64,000 nucleotides of DNA from Anaerolineae bacterium (GTDB lineage Bacteria; Chloroflexota; Anaerolineae; Aggregatilineales; Phototrophicaceae), in NCBI GenBank assembly GCA_019912965.1, contig JAIOHM010000205.1:124001-188000 (forward strand), read 5' to 3'. Each line of letters begins with the position of its first letter. The stretch's first letter is position 1. Below, piece by piece: positions 54,190 through 62,149 of the stretch. The position numbers and the translations under genes were made by a program. The notes beneath the pieces were generated by a model, which was not told the origin of the DNA, did not search any database, and saw only the letters and a list, made by a program, of their open reading frames with translations.

Positions 54190-55619
54190 TATGACCCCTT
54201 TTCGGCCAACCGTTTTCGGCTGGCATCCGTGATAGCCTGGACAATTTTATAGTAACCCGTGCAGCGGCACAGATTACCCGTAATGCTCTGTTGAATCTGA
54301 TCATGTGTCGGTTCAGGAATTTCTTCCAGCAGTTTTGCCCCTGCCATCAAAAAGCCCGGTGTACAGTACCCACACTGCACCGCCCCGTGTTCAATAAATG
54401 CTTCCTGTACAGGGTGCAAATGACCTTCTTGCTTCAACCCCTCTATGGTGACGACCTCTGCCCCATCTGCGCGCGGGGCCGGAACCATACACGACATCAC
54501 CGCCACACCATCGAGGAAAACCGTGCAAGCGCCGCACTCGCCCTCGGCGCAGCCCTCTTTTGTACCCGGCAATCCCGCATCCTCACGCAGGAAATCCAGC
54601 AGTGTTTTATCCGATCCGCTGTTAAATGTGCGCTGCTCACCGTTGATGGTAACAACAATCGGCTGTGTACCGCTGTGTTCGGCCTTCGCCGCCAATCCCT
54701 GATGCACAATCGCTTGTTCCGCACCCCATAGCATTGGCGGTTGATGCGGCCAATTCGCTGCCTGATTGTTGGCAGCCAACGCCTTAAGCGCCCGCCCTAC
54801 CAGCACCCGAATCATCTCAGTCCGATATTCCGCAGTGCTTCGCACATCATCAATTGGCGTCGGAGTAGCTGCTGCCAATCGCGCAGCCTCAGCAATCGTC
54901 TCTGGGGTCAGCTTTCGTCCCACCAATGCAGACTCGGCCACCGGAATGTGAATAACCGTCGGCGCGACACAGCCCAGCGTAATCGCCGCCCGCGTCACCG
55001 TATCGCCATCCAATTCCAGTACCACCGCCGCATTCACCACGGAAATCGCCTGCGCCCGACGCAAACCCAGCTTCACAAACATACCGCGTTCTTTGCCGGA
55101 AAGTGCCGGGAATGTAATCGCCGTCAGCATTTCATCCGGTCGCATAACCGTCTTGCGTAATCCCGTATAAAACTGCGCCAGTGGCACAGTGCGTTCGCCT
55201 TCCAGCGAGGCCAAAGTTACCTCTGCCCCTAACGCCAGCAGCGGCGTAATCGTATCGTTTGCGGGCGATGCTGTAATCAGGTTGCCAGCCACCGTCGCGC
55301 GATTACGGATTTGGGGTGCGCCCACTTCCCAACACGCCTGTGCCAGCGGCAGCGCCCGTTCAACCAATAATGGATTCCCAACCACATGATTGTGCGTCAC
55401 CAGCGGCCCAAGCCGGATGTGATCGCCGTGCAGCTTGATCTGATCCAGTCCCGGAACGCGCGTAATGTCGATCAAAACTTCAACGCCCGGTCGCTGCCCG
55501 CGTTCCAGCTCAATCAGCATATCCGTACCGCCCGCCACAATCCGTGCGCGGGTCTGATATTCAGCTAGCAGTTCTAATGCTTCTGGGAGGGCGCTTACGC
55601 TAAAATACTGCTTCCACAT
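54189..55619 (-). CDS. Fused FAD-binding and 2Fe-2S subunit of the molybdenum hydroxylase
   Basis: 476 residues. The N-terminal FAD domain (about 1-290) has the CoxM/XdhB block RIVAGGTDMLIEL and TVAGNLITASPANDT. The C-terminal domain (about 318-470) is the 2Fe-2S subunit, with CAEGECGACTVFLDG for the plant-type cluster and CGYCTPGF plus CRCTGYY for the second cluster. The usual bacterial arrangement is two separate genes, and the eukaryotic fusion has the iron-sulfur part first, so this order is reversed. First gene of the hydroxylase operon. Confidence 0.93.
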   Translation of the reverse strand: MWKQYFSVSALPEALELLAEYQTRARIVAGGTDMLIELERGQRPGVEVLIDITRVPGLDQIKLHGDHIRLGPLVTHNHVVGNPLLVERALPLAQACWEVGAPQIRNRATVAGNLITASPANDTITPLLALGAEVTLASLEGERTVPLAQFYTGLRKTVMRPDEMLTAITFPALSGKERGMFVKLGLRRAQAISVVNAAVVLELDGDTVTRAAITLGCVAPTVIHIPVAESALVGRKLTPETIAEAARLAAATPTPIDDVRSTAEYRTEMIRVLVGRALKALAANNQAANWPHQPPMLWGAEQAIVHQGLAAKAEHSGTQPIVVTINGEQRTFNSGSDKTLLDFLREDAGLPGTKEGCAEGECGACTVFLDGVAVMSCMVPAPRADGAEVVTIEGLKQEGHLHPVQEAFIEHGAVQCGYCTPGFLMAGAKLLEEIPEPTHDQIQQSITGNLCRCTGYYKIVQAITDASRKRLAEKGS

Positions 55620-55740
55620 AATGGGGGTTCACCTACCGTTTCTTACTTAGATGGTAACACACACCCGGCAAATACCCAATTCCATCCCCCCTTACATCTT
55701 CCCTCATTTATGAGGCAAAGGTTGGGGCAACAACTAAAAA

Positions 55741-56364
55741 CTAACCACTGCTTTTCGGCTCAATATCCAGTACCGTCACCGGATTAATGTTCATAATGTA
55801 GGTATCCAGATACTGCGTTTCCGTCACCGTCCGGCGGTCATAGGTATGCACATGCCCATGCAGCATATAGCGTGGACGGTACCAATCCATAAATTTCAAC
55901 AGCGAAGTAAAGCCCTGATGAGGCAAATCTTCCGCGTCATGAATACCCCGCGCGGGTGAATGCGTCACCAGCACATCCATCCCGAACCCCATCCGCATCC
56001 GCCGCAGACGTAACCGTAACCCTGCCCCAATCACCATCCGGCTCATTTCAGCTTCCGTATATTGAATCGGGCTGTTGTTATACCGGATCGAACCCTCTAT
56101 CCCATAAAACGATAAACCACCATATTCCACCAAACGCCCATGCAAATCCTCTCCCCCCGGCGGCACATCTTTGTACCCATCATCATGATTGCCCCGCACA
56201 TAAAACAGCGGCACATTCAGCACCGATGTGATGAACTCCAAATATACGGAGGGCATATCCCCGCAGCTAATTAACAATTCGACATCGCTGTAATGCCGCC
56301 GCAAATTCACCGCGCTTTCCATTTGCGGCATTACGGTGTCGCTCACACACAAAATCTTCACCAC
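55741..56364 (-). CDS. Calcineurin-like metallophosphoesterase
   Basis: 207 residues. Metallophosphoesterase motifs are GDMP (about 35), GNHDD (about 60), a VTHSPARG block and GHVHTYDRR near the C-terminus. The first motif, usually DxH, reads SDTVMPQ, so one metal ligand His is missing. Start GTG. It lies between the hydroxylase structural genes and the XdhC gene on the same strand; substrate unknown. Confidence 0.85.
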   Translation of the reverse strand: MVKILCVSDTVMPQMESAVNLRRHYSDVELLISCGDMPSVYLEFITSVLNVPLFYVRGNHDDGYKDVPPGGEDLHGRLVEYGGLSFYGIEGSIRYNNSPIQYTEAEMSRMVIGAGLRLRLRRMRMGFGMDVLVTHSPARGIHDAEDLPHQGFTSLLKFMDWYRPRYMLHGHVHTYDRRTVTETQYLDTYIMNINPVTVLDIEPKSSG

Positions 56365-56422
56365 AAGTCCTTGAAACCACTAACACTCTAATTTTTTACA
56401 CTGACCAAAGCATTACTTCGGA

Positions 56423-56450
56423 ACTCAGTACTCAGTATTCAGTACTTCCC
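56423..56450. repeat. Heptamer array at the 3' end of xdhC
   Basis: Four units of 7 bases (ACTCAGT, ACTCAGT, ATTCAGT, ACTTCCC). It provides the last residues (NTEY) and the stop codon of the XdhC-like protein. Confidence 0.65.
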
Positions 56451-57252
56451 CAACTTTCATCGCCTCGCCCGTCCCGCCCCGCCGTACCATCACAATCTGC
56501 GCCATAATGCTAAGGGCGATTTCCTGTGGCGTCTCCGCATTCAATTCCAACCCAATCGGCGCATACACCCGCGCCAATTGCTCACTGGTCAAACCCCGTT
56601 CATCCATCAACGCCTGCGCTGTCAGCGTCCACCGTCTGCGGCTGCCAATCAATCCAATGTACCCCACCTCGGTTTTCAGCAGCGACGGAATTAAATCCAA
56701 ATCAACCGGCATTCCTCGCGTAACCGCCGCGACATAAGTGCGCTTGTCAATAACGATATGCTGTGCGATCTCGCTCCCTTTGCACACCACATACCCGTCC
56801 ATTCCCGGCAAATAATCCGCGTTACAAAACGCCTCGCGGTCGTCCGAAATCACCACCCGGTAGCCCGACCACTTGCCCAGTTCTGCCAGCGCCTTGCCCA
56901 CATGCCCGATTCCGATTACTAATAGAGTCCGTGCAGCTCCTACAGGTTCAATAAATACTTGTACGCTTCCACCGCAAACACCCGGATCGCCTGCCGAAAT
57001 ATCATTCAGCGTATAACTCGGCAAACGTGTTTCGCCATCTTGCATCGCCGCCAACGCCTCTTTGATGACCAGCGACTCCATCGCGCCGCCGCCCACCGTG
57101 CCGACAATCGAACCATCCGCCCGCACCAGCATCTTGCTGCCTTCGTGGCGTGGCACAGACCCCTGCACCTTAATCACGGTTGCCATAGCTGCCGCTTCAC
57201 CCTTAGCTTCTGCCGAAAGCAAAGCCTCATAAACTGCCCGGTCATCACTCAC
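56425..57252 (-). CDS. XdhC/CoxI-family molybdenum hydroxylase maturation factor
   Basis: 275 residues. The N-terminal XdhC block has GSVPRHEGSKMLVRADGSIVGTVGGGAMES. The C-terminal Rossmann part has LLVIGIGHVGKALAEL and YIGLIGSRRR. XdhC inserts the sulfurated molybdenum cofactor into the catalytic subunit. The GTG start overlaps the stop of the upstream glycosyltransferase-like gene by four bases, and the C-terminus ends in a heptamer repeat. Confidence 0.93.
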   Translation of the reverse strand: MSDDRAVYEALLSAEAKGEAAAMATVIKVQGSVPRHEGSKMLVRADGSIVGTVGGGAMESLVIKEALAAMQDGETRLPSYTLNDISAGDPGVCGGSVQVFIEPVGAARTLLVIGIGHVGKALAELGKWSGYRVVISDDREAFCNADYLPGMDGYVVCKGSEIAQHIVIDKRTYVAAVTRGMPVDLDLIPSLLKTEVGYIGLIGSRRRWTLTAQALMDERGLTSEQLARVYAPIGLELNAETPQEIALSIMAQIVMVRRGGTGEAMKVGEVLNTEY

Positions 57253-59294
57253 GGCCTGATCTCCACGTCACCAATAAACAGTCGTCCATGTTCATCGCCG
57301 CCCGTCGGCATCAACCGTTCCAATGTCACCGGATCATAGAACCCGATTGCCACCTGATATTTTCCCGTTGGTATTGTGTTCAAGTCTACCATAATTGTGT
57401 CACGGAGTACGCCCGGTAGCCAATTTCCCGGCGGCAGAGTCCCGTTCCCCGGTCGCATATCCGCCTGTGCCATAGGCGCTTCGTTCACATCATCGTAAAC
57501 ATGCACAAACACCACATAATCCCCGCTCGCATTTCCCTCGGTATACCACTCAAAATGGATGCCCATCTGATGAGTATCTGCCTCATACACAATCGCCGTA
57601 TTAGACAGCACAATCGCCCCATCTTGGAATTCAGAAATCGTTGTTGGGGGTCTTTCTTCAATACGTTTACTAAAAGCCATATGCATATAAGGCATATAGT
57701 AGCCACCCAGAACATGCGGCACAATCCGAATATGGGTAGGGTTTCTAGCAATTTCCTCAGGAATGAGGGTGAAAATTTCAAGCCATTTTCCGGGTATCGC
57801 AGGAATCCATTGTGTATCTACAAATGTACCGTTGGCGTATATATCCAATGTTCCCGCATACATTGGGTGTACCCGTGTAACAAGCACAACATCCCAACCA
57901 TCCCCAGAATCGTGAAATGGCCTCAGATCAAAAGTTTCCTCACCATTGATAAGTCGCCCGCCATCCACGAGTTCGCACCGCTCAATGGCGCAATCAATAT
58001 ACTCAAATTGATGAACCTCTGTAGGAAAACCCGGTAATTGCTCCGCATTTCGCCAAGCATAATTGGATTGCGCTTCATCCCTCAGATCAGCCACATTTAC
58101 ATAATCCGACGGGATATTAGGCCGCCCTTTCCACCCCGAAAAATAATTGTCCCCGTAAGGCTGAAGGGAACTAGTAACCTGTTGATTCAAAATTAAATCC
58201 CAATCCGGCTGATAAATCCCCTGAAAATCCGCCGCCAGCGCCACGTTATAACGCGCATCTAAATTCACCGGGAACCCCGCCAGCAGTTCCCCATAAACCG
58301 CCGTATCTGCCACCATCCCCAATCCGAATCCGTGTCCCGGCCCATACGACGCCACATAATCAGGTCGTTCATTCATCAAAAATTCCGCCACCGACCCCGG
58401 CCCGTTGCGCCAGTAATCCGCTGCCCCTGCTGTCGTCAACCCCACCATATCCAGCGTCGTCCGCCCGCCCATATACCGCATCATCCCGGTGTCATGAACC
58501 GCCACTAATGCCTCGGTCGGTGTGTTCGCCTCCAGCCATCGCGCCATCTGCAACGGTTGCTCATATACATACCCGGCGTTCAGCAAATAATGTCCCCAGA
58601 ACTGCCCACTCGTCCAAACCGCCACCCCGCCCATAATCACAATAACCACTATTCGAAACCACCCCGCTGGTGATCTCATCCTCTGCGTCATTCGAGAGTC
58701 GCCGCGAACAGGAGTCCCAAAGATTTTTTCTCTGTTTTCTACTTGAAACTCAGTACTCAGTACTCGGTACTCAGTACTTTCCACTTTCCACTTTGTACTT
58801 TGTACTCTCCCTAACCCCCACCCCGCCAGCGGAAACAACAGCGCCAGAAACGGAATCTGATACCGCTTGAAATGCCAGAACGCCGTGTCCAGCGTCGCAA
58901 TCATCAACGTCCCGCCAACCAACCACCCCACCACTAGCAGTCCCACCAACCCTGTTCTCCATCGCAAAAATGCAATCTCTGGCTCCCCCTCTCCATGTTT
59001 GGAGAGGGGGTTGGGGGGTGAGGTTAGAAACACAACCACCCCCAACCCCGCCAGCACCAACATCAGTGGCGCAATATACAGCCCTTCGCGCGGACTAATC
59101 CCGGTGAAAAACTCCCACCACATCCGCCCAAAGTTTTCCGCAATCCGCCGGATTACCTCGCCCCACTCAAACGGCACAATCCCCAGCACCGACTTCGCCG
59201 CATTCCCCGAAGCCACTGCCGAACCCGTCAGCAGCAGATTCACCACCGGTTGTACTCCCACCGCTAGGGCAGGAATCCCCCACCACCGTCTCAC
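57249..59294 (-). CDS. C-terminal part of a frameshifted GT-C-like membrane glycosyltransferase
   Basis: 681 residues from a GTG at 59294. The first 150 residues have hydrophobic helices, and the rest is a soluble ectodomain with a beta-sandwich-like end. It continues the gene at 59347-60000 in another frame. Its frame is open through the repeat at 59321-59346, where the two parts overlap. Two low-complexity inserts are encoded: a SPPNPLSKHGEGE-type peptide from a palindromic repeat and a STEYRVLS-type peptide from a heptamer array. It is either a pseudogene or read by frameshifting. Confidence 0.7.
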   Translation of the reverse strand: MRRWWGIPALAVGVQPVVNLLLTGSAVASGNAAKSVLGIVPFEWGEVIRRIAENFGRMWWEFFTGISPREGLYIAPLMLVLAGLGVVVFLTSPPNPLSKHGEGEPEIAFLRWRTGLVGLLVVGWLVGGTLMIATLDTAFWHFKRYQIPFLALLFPLAGWGLGRVQSTKWKVESTEYRVLSTEFQVENREKIFGTPVRGDSRMTQRMRSPAGWFRIVVIVIMGGVAVWTSGQFWGHYLLNAGYVYEQPLQMARWLEANTPTEALVAVHDTGMMRYMGGRTTLDMVGLTTAGAADYWRNGPGSVAEFLMNERPDYVASYGPGHGFGLGMVADTAVYGELLAGFPVNLDARYNVALAADFQGIYQPDWDLILNQQVTSSLQPYGDNYFSGWKGRPNIPSDYVNVADLRDEAQSNYAWRNAEQLPGFPTEVHQFEYIDCAIERCELVDGGRLINGEETFDLRPFHDSGDGWDVVLVTRVHPMYAGTLDIYANGTFVDTQWIPAIPGKWLEIFTLIPEEIARNPTHIRIVPHVLGGYYMPYMHMAFSKRIEERPPTTISEFQDGAIVLSNTAIVYEADTHQMGIHFEWYTEGNASGDYVVFVHVYDDVNEAPMAQADMRPGNGTLPPGNWLPGVLRDTIMVDLNTIPTGKYQVAIGFYDPVTLERLMPTGGDEHGRLFIGDVEIRP
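58748..58810. repeat. Nine-unit heptamer array inside the glycosyltransferase-like gene
   Basis: Units ACTCAGT, ACTCAGT, ACTCGGT, ACTCAGT, ACTTTCC, ACTTTCC, ACTTTGT, ACTTTGT, ACTCTCC follow without spacers. Since 7 bases times 3 make 21, the array stays open and encodes a 7-residue repeating peptide. Confidence 0.8.
58985..59025. repeat. REP-like G-rich palindromic element, in frame
   Basis: CCCCCTCTCC and GGAGAGGGGG form a perfect 10-bp stem with a 6-base loop, followed by TTGGGGGGTGAGG. Similar elements occur dispersed in many genomes. Here it encodes a SPPNPLSKHGEGE-type peptide. Confidence 0.7.
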
Positions 59295-59317
59295 CTTTCT
59301 CCAAGCAGGTCGGCTTT

Positions 59318-59356
59318 GTCCCCCCTCCCTGTGTACGGGGAGGGGGCTAGAGGGTG
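59318..59356. repeat. REP-like G-rich palindromic element at the frameshift
   Basis: CCCCCTCCC and GGGAGGGGG pair over 9 bp with an 8-base loop, followed by CTAGAGGGTGGTG. It matches the element at 58985-59025 in design and supplies the premature TAG of the upstream part. Confidence 0.7.
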
Positions 59357-60000
59357 GTGAACACCAACACCCCCACCGCTAACACCGCCAGTACCGCCCC
59401 TTCAGGCCGCACCAACGCCATCAATGTCGCCGCAATAACCAGTATCGCGTTTCGTTTTTTACTCAGTACTCGGTACTCAGTACTCGGTACTAATCCCCAC
59501 ACAACGCCCAAGCTCAGCCAAACAACAATCCCCGTCTCCATCCCACTCATGAAGTGCCATGCCACTGCACCGTTCACCTCAAAGGCCAGCGCGATACCCA
59601 GCGCCAGCCATGCTGCCCCGCCCTGCCCGCGCACAAGCTGATACACCAGCCACGCCGACCCCGCCAGCGCCGCATACCCCATCAGCATCGCCCACAGGCC
59701 GAGGTTCAAACCCTGAAAACCCAACAGGTATCCAATTGCCAGCAGATAGGGATAAAGAAAACTCGTCGCGCCCGAACTCGGTGGCAAACCGGGGTTATAG
59801 ACATATGGCTGCCCGTTCGCAAGCTGCCGCGCATACTGAAAATGAATATAAACATCGTCCAGCGGCATGACGAACACACCCCGACCCACCGCCAAACTAG
59901 CCCCTGCATAAGCCAACAGCGTTGCACCGCTGACCATACAGAACAGTACCCAGATAAAAAGTGAGCGCCTGTTTTCAGCGCCCCGGTTCAAATTACGCAT
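59347..60000 (-). CDS. N-terminal part of the frameshifted GT-C-like membrane glycosyltransferase
   Basis: 217 residues. A membrane helix is followed by the acidic first loop PLDDVYIHFQYARQLANG and the downstream YNPGLPPSSGATSFLYPYLL, the usual start of GT-C (ArnT/PMT-like) enzymes, and four more helices. A short STEYRVLS peptide from a heptamer array is included. It stops at a TAG inside a palindromic repeat, where the 681-residue part takes over in a different frame. The joined protein would have about 900 residues. Confidence 0.7.
   Translation of the reverse strand: MRNLNRGAENRRSLFIWVLFCMVSGATLLAYAGASLAVGRGVFVMPLDDVYIHFQYARQLANGQPYVYNPGLPPSSGATSFLYPYLLAIGYLLGFQGLNLGLWAMLMGYAALAGSAWLVYQLVRGQGGAAWLALGIALAFEVNGAVAWHFMSGMETGIVVWLSLGVVWGLVPSTEYRVLSKKRNAILVIAATLMALVRPEGAVLAVLAVGVLVFTTL
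59461..59495. repeat. Five-unit heptamer array inside the glycosyltransferase-like gene
   Basis: ACTCAGT, ACTCGGT, ACTCAGT, ACTCGGT, ACTAATC. The same unit as at 58748-58810 and 56423-56450. Confidence 0.75.
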
Positions 60001-60204
60001 AATGGCGTCATTCTACCCAAATCCCCGCACCTTTTCACCACTTGACAAATCAGCCCATACGTTCTGCAATCGAGATTGTAGAGTCTGTTGGTATCATCGC
60101 ACCAAACGGTGGAGATAGACTGTTAGCTTCACTCACCCACAGGTATGTCGCTCAATACTGTGAATGTAAGCCATTTTTGAGGCTGAATCGCGTGGGTATG
60201 GACT

Positions 60205-60224
60205 CCCTCCTCGCATGCGGAGGG
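60205..60224. repeat. REP-like hairpin
   Basis: CCCTCC (60205-60210) and GGAGGG (60219-60224) enclose TCGCATGC, which is itself partly palindromic. GTTGGGG follows, as after the G-rich elements in the glycosyltransferase-like gene. Confidence 0.5.
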
Positions 60225-60323
60225 TTGGGGTAAATTGATTTTTAGATTCACAAAATCCCGTTTTGAATTGACGAATCTGACGAAATTGCAGAATTTTGCG
60301 AATTTTCCCCGTATATACTGAAA

Positions 60324-60344
60324 GCTGATCGCTGACCGCTAAAA
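60324..60344. repeat. Three-unit heptamer array
   Basis: GCTGATC, GCTGACC and GCTAAAA in tandem; same period as the other arrays but a different unit. Confidence 0.45.
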
Positions 60345-60509
60345 ACCATACAGCGAATATTGCAGCGGCACACCCACCCTAAACCGCCGCAATACGATTG
60401 TCCGAATATTCCCCAAAATCACCCAAGTGAACGAATCCGATATCCATCAAACATGCCGTCATTTTCTGGAAACCAATAACCAACAACCCGCCTATGCCTA
60501 CTCATCAAA

Positions 60510-60544
60510 AACTGACAACCGTTAACTGTAAACTGACAACTCCC
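60510..60544. repeat. Five-unit heptamer array
   Basis: AACTGAC, AACCGTT, AACTGTA, AACTGAC, AACTCCC in tandem, in non-coding DNA upstream of the IS element. Confidence 0.6.
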
Positions 60545-60801
60545 TACGCCTGCCTCCCGCATAGCCGCAGGACAAATGACAATATTGTCGCGCGGCGGCA
60601 ATACCCGAACATGGCGCTGCACACTACGGCGCTTCTCGTGCCAACCGCCGACAATGACATTTGCGACATGCCTGCTTCCCTCATTCCCGCCGACAACCCC
60701 TACGGCAAAATGTGCAATTTTTGCATTTTCCGCAAATTGCGAATCTTTTGCCCATTTATACTTTTCTCATCCCGCAAGTCTCGTAGATACCGTCTTGAGT
60801 G

Positions 60802-61785
60802 TCAAGGAAGAGCAGCCCTTTTTTCGAGAAAATGAGGATCAAAGGGCTGCCGAGACTTGAGAATACCAAAGACGAGATGTAAGAGTTTACGCATGACAGC
60901 GGCGATGACAGCGAGTTTGGACTTGCCGGCGTTCAAGAGCCGTTGAGCAAATAGGTGCAAAATGGGATTGCAGCGTTGAGCGACAATGGCGGGGAAATAC
61001 AAAGCCGAGCGCAGGCGGGAAGAGCCGCGTTTGGACAAGCGAGGACGCCCACGCACCGACGAACCGGAAACATGGTGGCGGGGCGTCAAGCCAGCAAAAG
61101 CAGCCAGTTGACGCGCGCTGTCGAAAACGCCAATGTCGCGGATTTCAGCCAGCAGTTTGAAAGCGGTGATGTCGCCAATGCCGGGAATAGAAGTCAGCAA
61201 GTCACGCTGCTGGCGCAAGTGGGGATGACGGTCGATATGGTCATGGATTTGGCGCAGCAGCGCAGCGATTTGCTGGTCGAGGAAAGTGATATGGTCATCA
61301 ATCGTTTTCAAGACGGTTTCAGAGGGGATCCCGGCTTGGCGACGATTGTGTTCCTGCTGACGCATATCCCGCAGGTTGTCAAGGTGGCGTACCAAGACTT
61401 GCAGCTCTTGTTGTTCGGGGGCGGGCGGTGTCCATGTTTCTGGCTGCTGGGTGCGGCAGAAATCAGCGATGAGCGCCGCGTCGCTGGCGTCGGGCTTGTT
61501 GCGGCTCAGACGGCTGTCGGCATAACCTTTGATGCGGGCGGGGTTGACCACACTGACCGTGTACCCGGCTTGATGCAAGAACAAGGCCACCGGATCCCCA
61601 TAGTACCCGGTGGCTTCCAAACACACATGCAGCACTTGGGCATGGCGCTTCTGCAAAAAGTGGTGCAAGCTGTGAAAGCCTTTGGTGGTGTTGTCGAATT
61701 GAGCGGCTTCCGCTGCCTGATCGTCCCGCAGCAGCACCACATCCAGCTTGGCTTTGCTCACATCGATCCCCAAATAAGCACTCAT
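60802..61785 (-). CDS. IS110-family transposase (DEDD plus serine type)
   Basis: About 327 residues. The N-terminal RuvC-like DEDD domain has YLGIDVSKAKLDVV, CLEATGYYG and KPDASDAALIADF. The C-terminal Transposase_20 domain has LTSIPGIGDITAFKLLAEI and the nucleophilic-serine region HHVSGSSVRGRPRLSKRGSSRLRSAL. It is intact. The ATG at 61785 was chosen because GAGAGGAG lies seven bases upstream; the longer frame would read through the non-coding leader. Confidence 0.95.
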   Translation of the reverse strand: MSAYLGIDVSKAKLDVVLLRDDQAAEAAQFDNTTKGFHSLHHFLQKRHAQVLHVCLEATGYYGDPVALFLHQAGYTVSVVNPARIKGYADSRLSRNKPDASDAALIADFCRTQQPETWTPPAPEQQELQVLVRHLDNLRDMRQQEHNRRQAGIPSETVLKTIDDHITFLDQQIAALLRQIHDHIDRHPHLRQQRDLLTSIPGIGDITAFKLLAEIRDIGVFDSARQLAAFAGLTPRHHVSGSSVRGRPRLSKRGSSRLRSALYFPAIVAQRCNPILHLFAQRLLNAGKSKLAVIAAVMRKLLHLVFGILKSRQPFDPHFLEKRAALP

Positions 61786-62014
61786 GGTTTCACTCCTCTC
61801 AGATCGCATCCCTTCGGCCAGCCGCGGCCTGATGGTCAACCTTGTGCATACAAGCTCTTGGCTTTCGATACCGTTCGACCTGTTCACCGCTGGCGGCGAG
61901 CTGCGGGGCTGATCTACGAACCAGCTTCTCTGAGCTTAGGGGAGGAACAGCCTCGCGCTTCTCGTGCCGATTGGATTGCTTTTCTTTCAGCTTATCCCCT
62001 TTTTATGATACAAG
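61786..62014 (-). ncRNA. Candidate bridge RNA region of the IS110 element
   Basis: About 230 bases without a gene between the transposase start and the presumed element end, on the 5' side. In IS110-group elements such as IS621 this region encodes a structured bridge RNA that pairs with target and donor DNA. Several short complementary segments are visible, but I could not fold it reliably. Confidence 0.35.
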
Positions 62015-62044
62015 GGGAGGACTAAGCGCAGCGCATGTCCTCCC
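62015..62044. repeat. REP-like hairpin next to the IS element
   Basis: GGGAGGAC (62015-62022) and GTCCTCCC (62037-62044) form a perfect 8-bp stem with an inner GCGC/GCGC stem. IS110 elements often insert at such hairpins, so it may be the target site. Confidence 0.5.
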
Positions 62045-62100
62045 GCATCAGCACTCACTCCTTTAACTCATACCTCGGAACTTATACCTTCTCTTAAACA

Positions 62101-62123
62101 AAAAAGGCGACCCACTGGCCGCC
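62101..62123 (-). terminator. Terminator after the LLM oxidoreductase gene
   Basis: GGCGACC (62106-62112) pairs with GGCCGCC (62117-62123) with one mismatch. On the minus strand it is followed by TTTTTTGTTT. Confidence 0.75.
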
Positions 62124-62128
62124 CTTCA

Positions 62129-62149
62129 ACTCATCACTCGTCACTCAGT
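62129..62149. repeat. Three-unit heptamer array over the LLM gene stop
   Basis: ACTCATC, ACTCGTC, ACTCAGT in tandem. The last unit contains the TGA stop codon of the LLM oxidoreductase gene. Confidence 0.55.

Larger units (their letters stand above)
60001..60801. other. Gene-poor, repeat-rich intergenic tract
   Basis: About 800 bases with no convincing gene. It holds a small REP-like hairpin (60205-60224), heptamer arrays at 60324-60344 and 60510-60544, and AT-rich stretches. The last 150 bases look like degenerate unique sequence. Confidence 0.6.
60802..62014 (-). mobile_element. IS110-family insertion sequence (ends approximate)
   Basis: A transposase gene with a long non-coding region upstream, as expected for IS110 elements, which lack terminal inverted repeats and target duplications. 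The right limit is placed before the REP-like hairpin at 62015-62044 and the left at the transposase stop; neither end can be proven from one copy. Confidence 0.7.

Noticed and set aside
60955..62025. A 356-codon open frame on the plus strand
   Set aside because: It lies antisense to the IS110 transposase, which has all catalytic motifs and a good ribosome-binding site. The plus-strand protein shows no recognisable domain.
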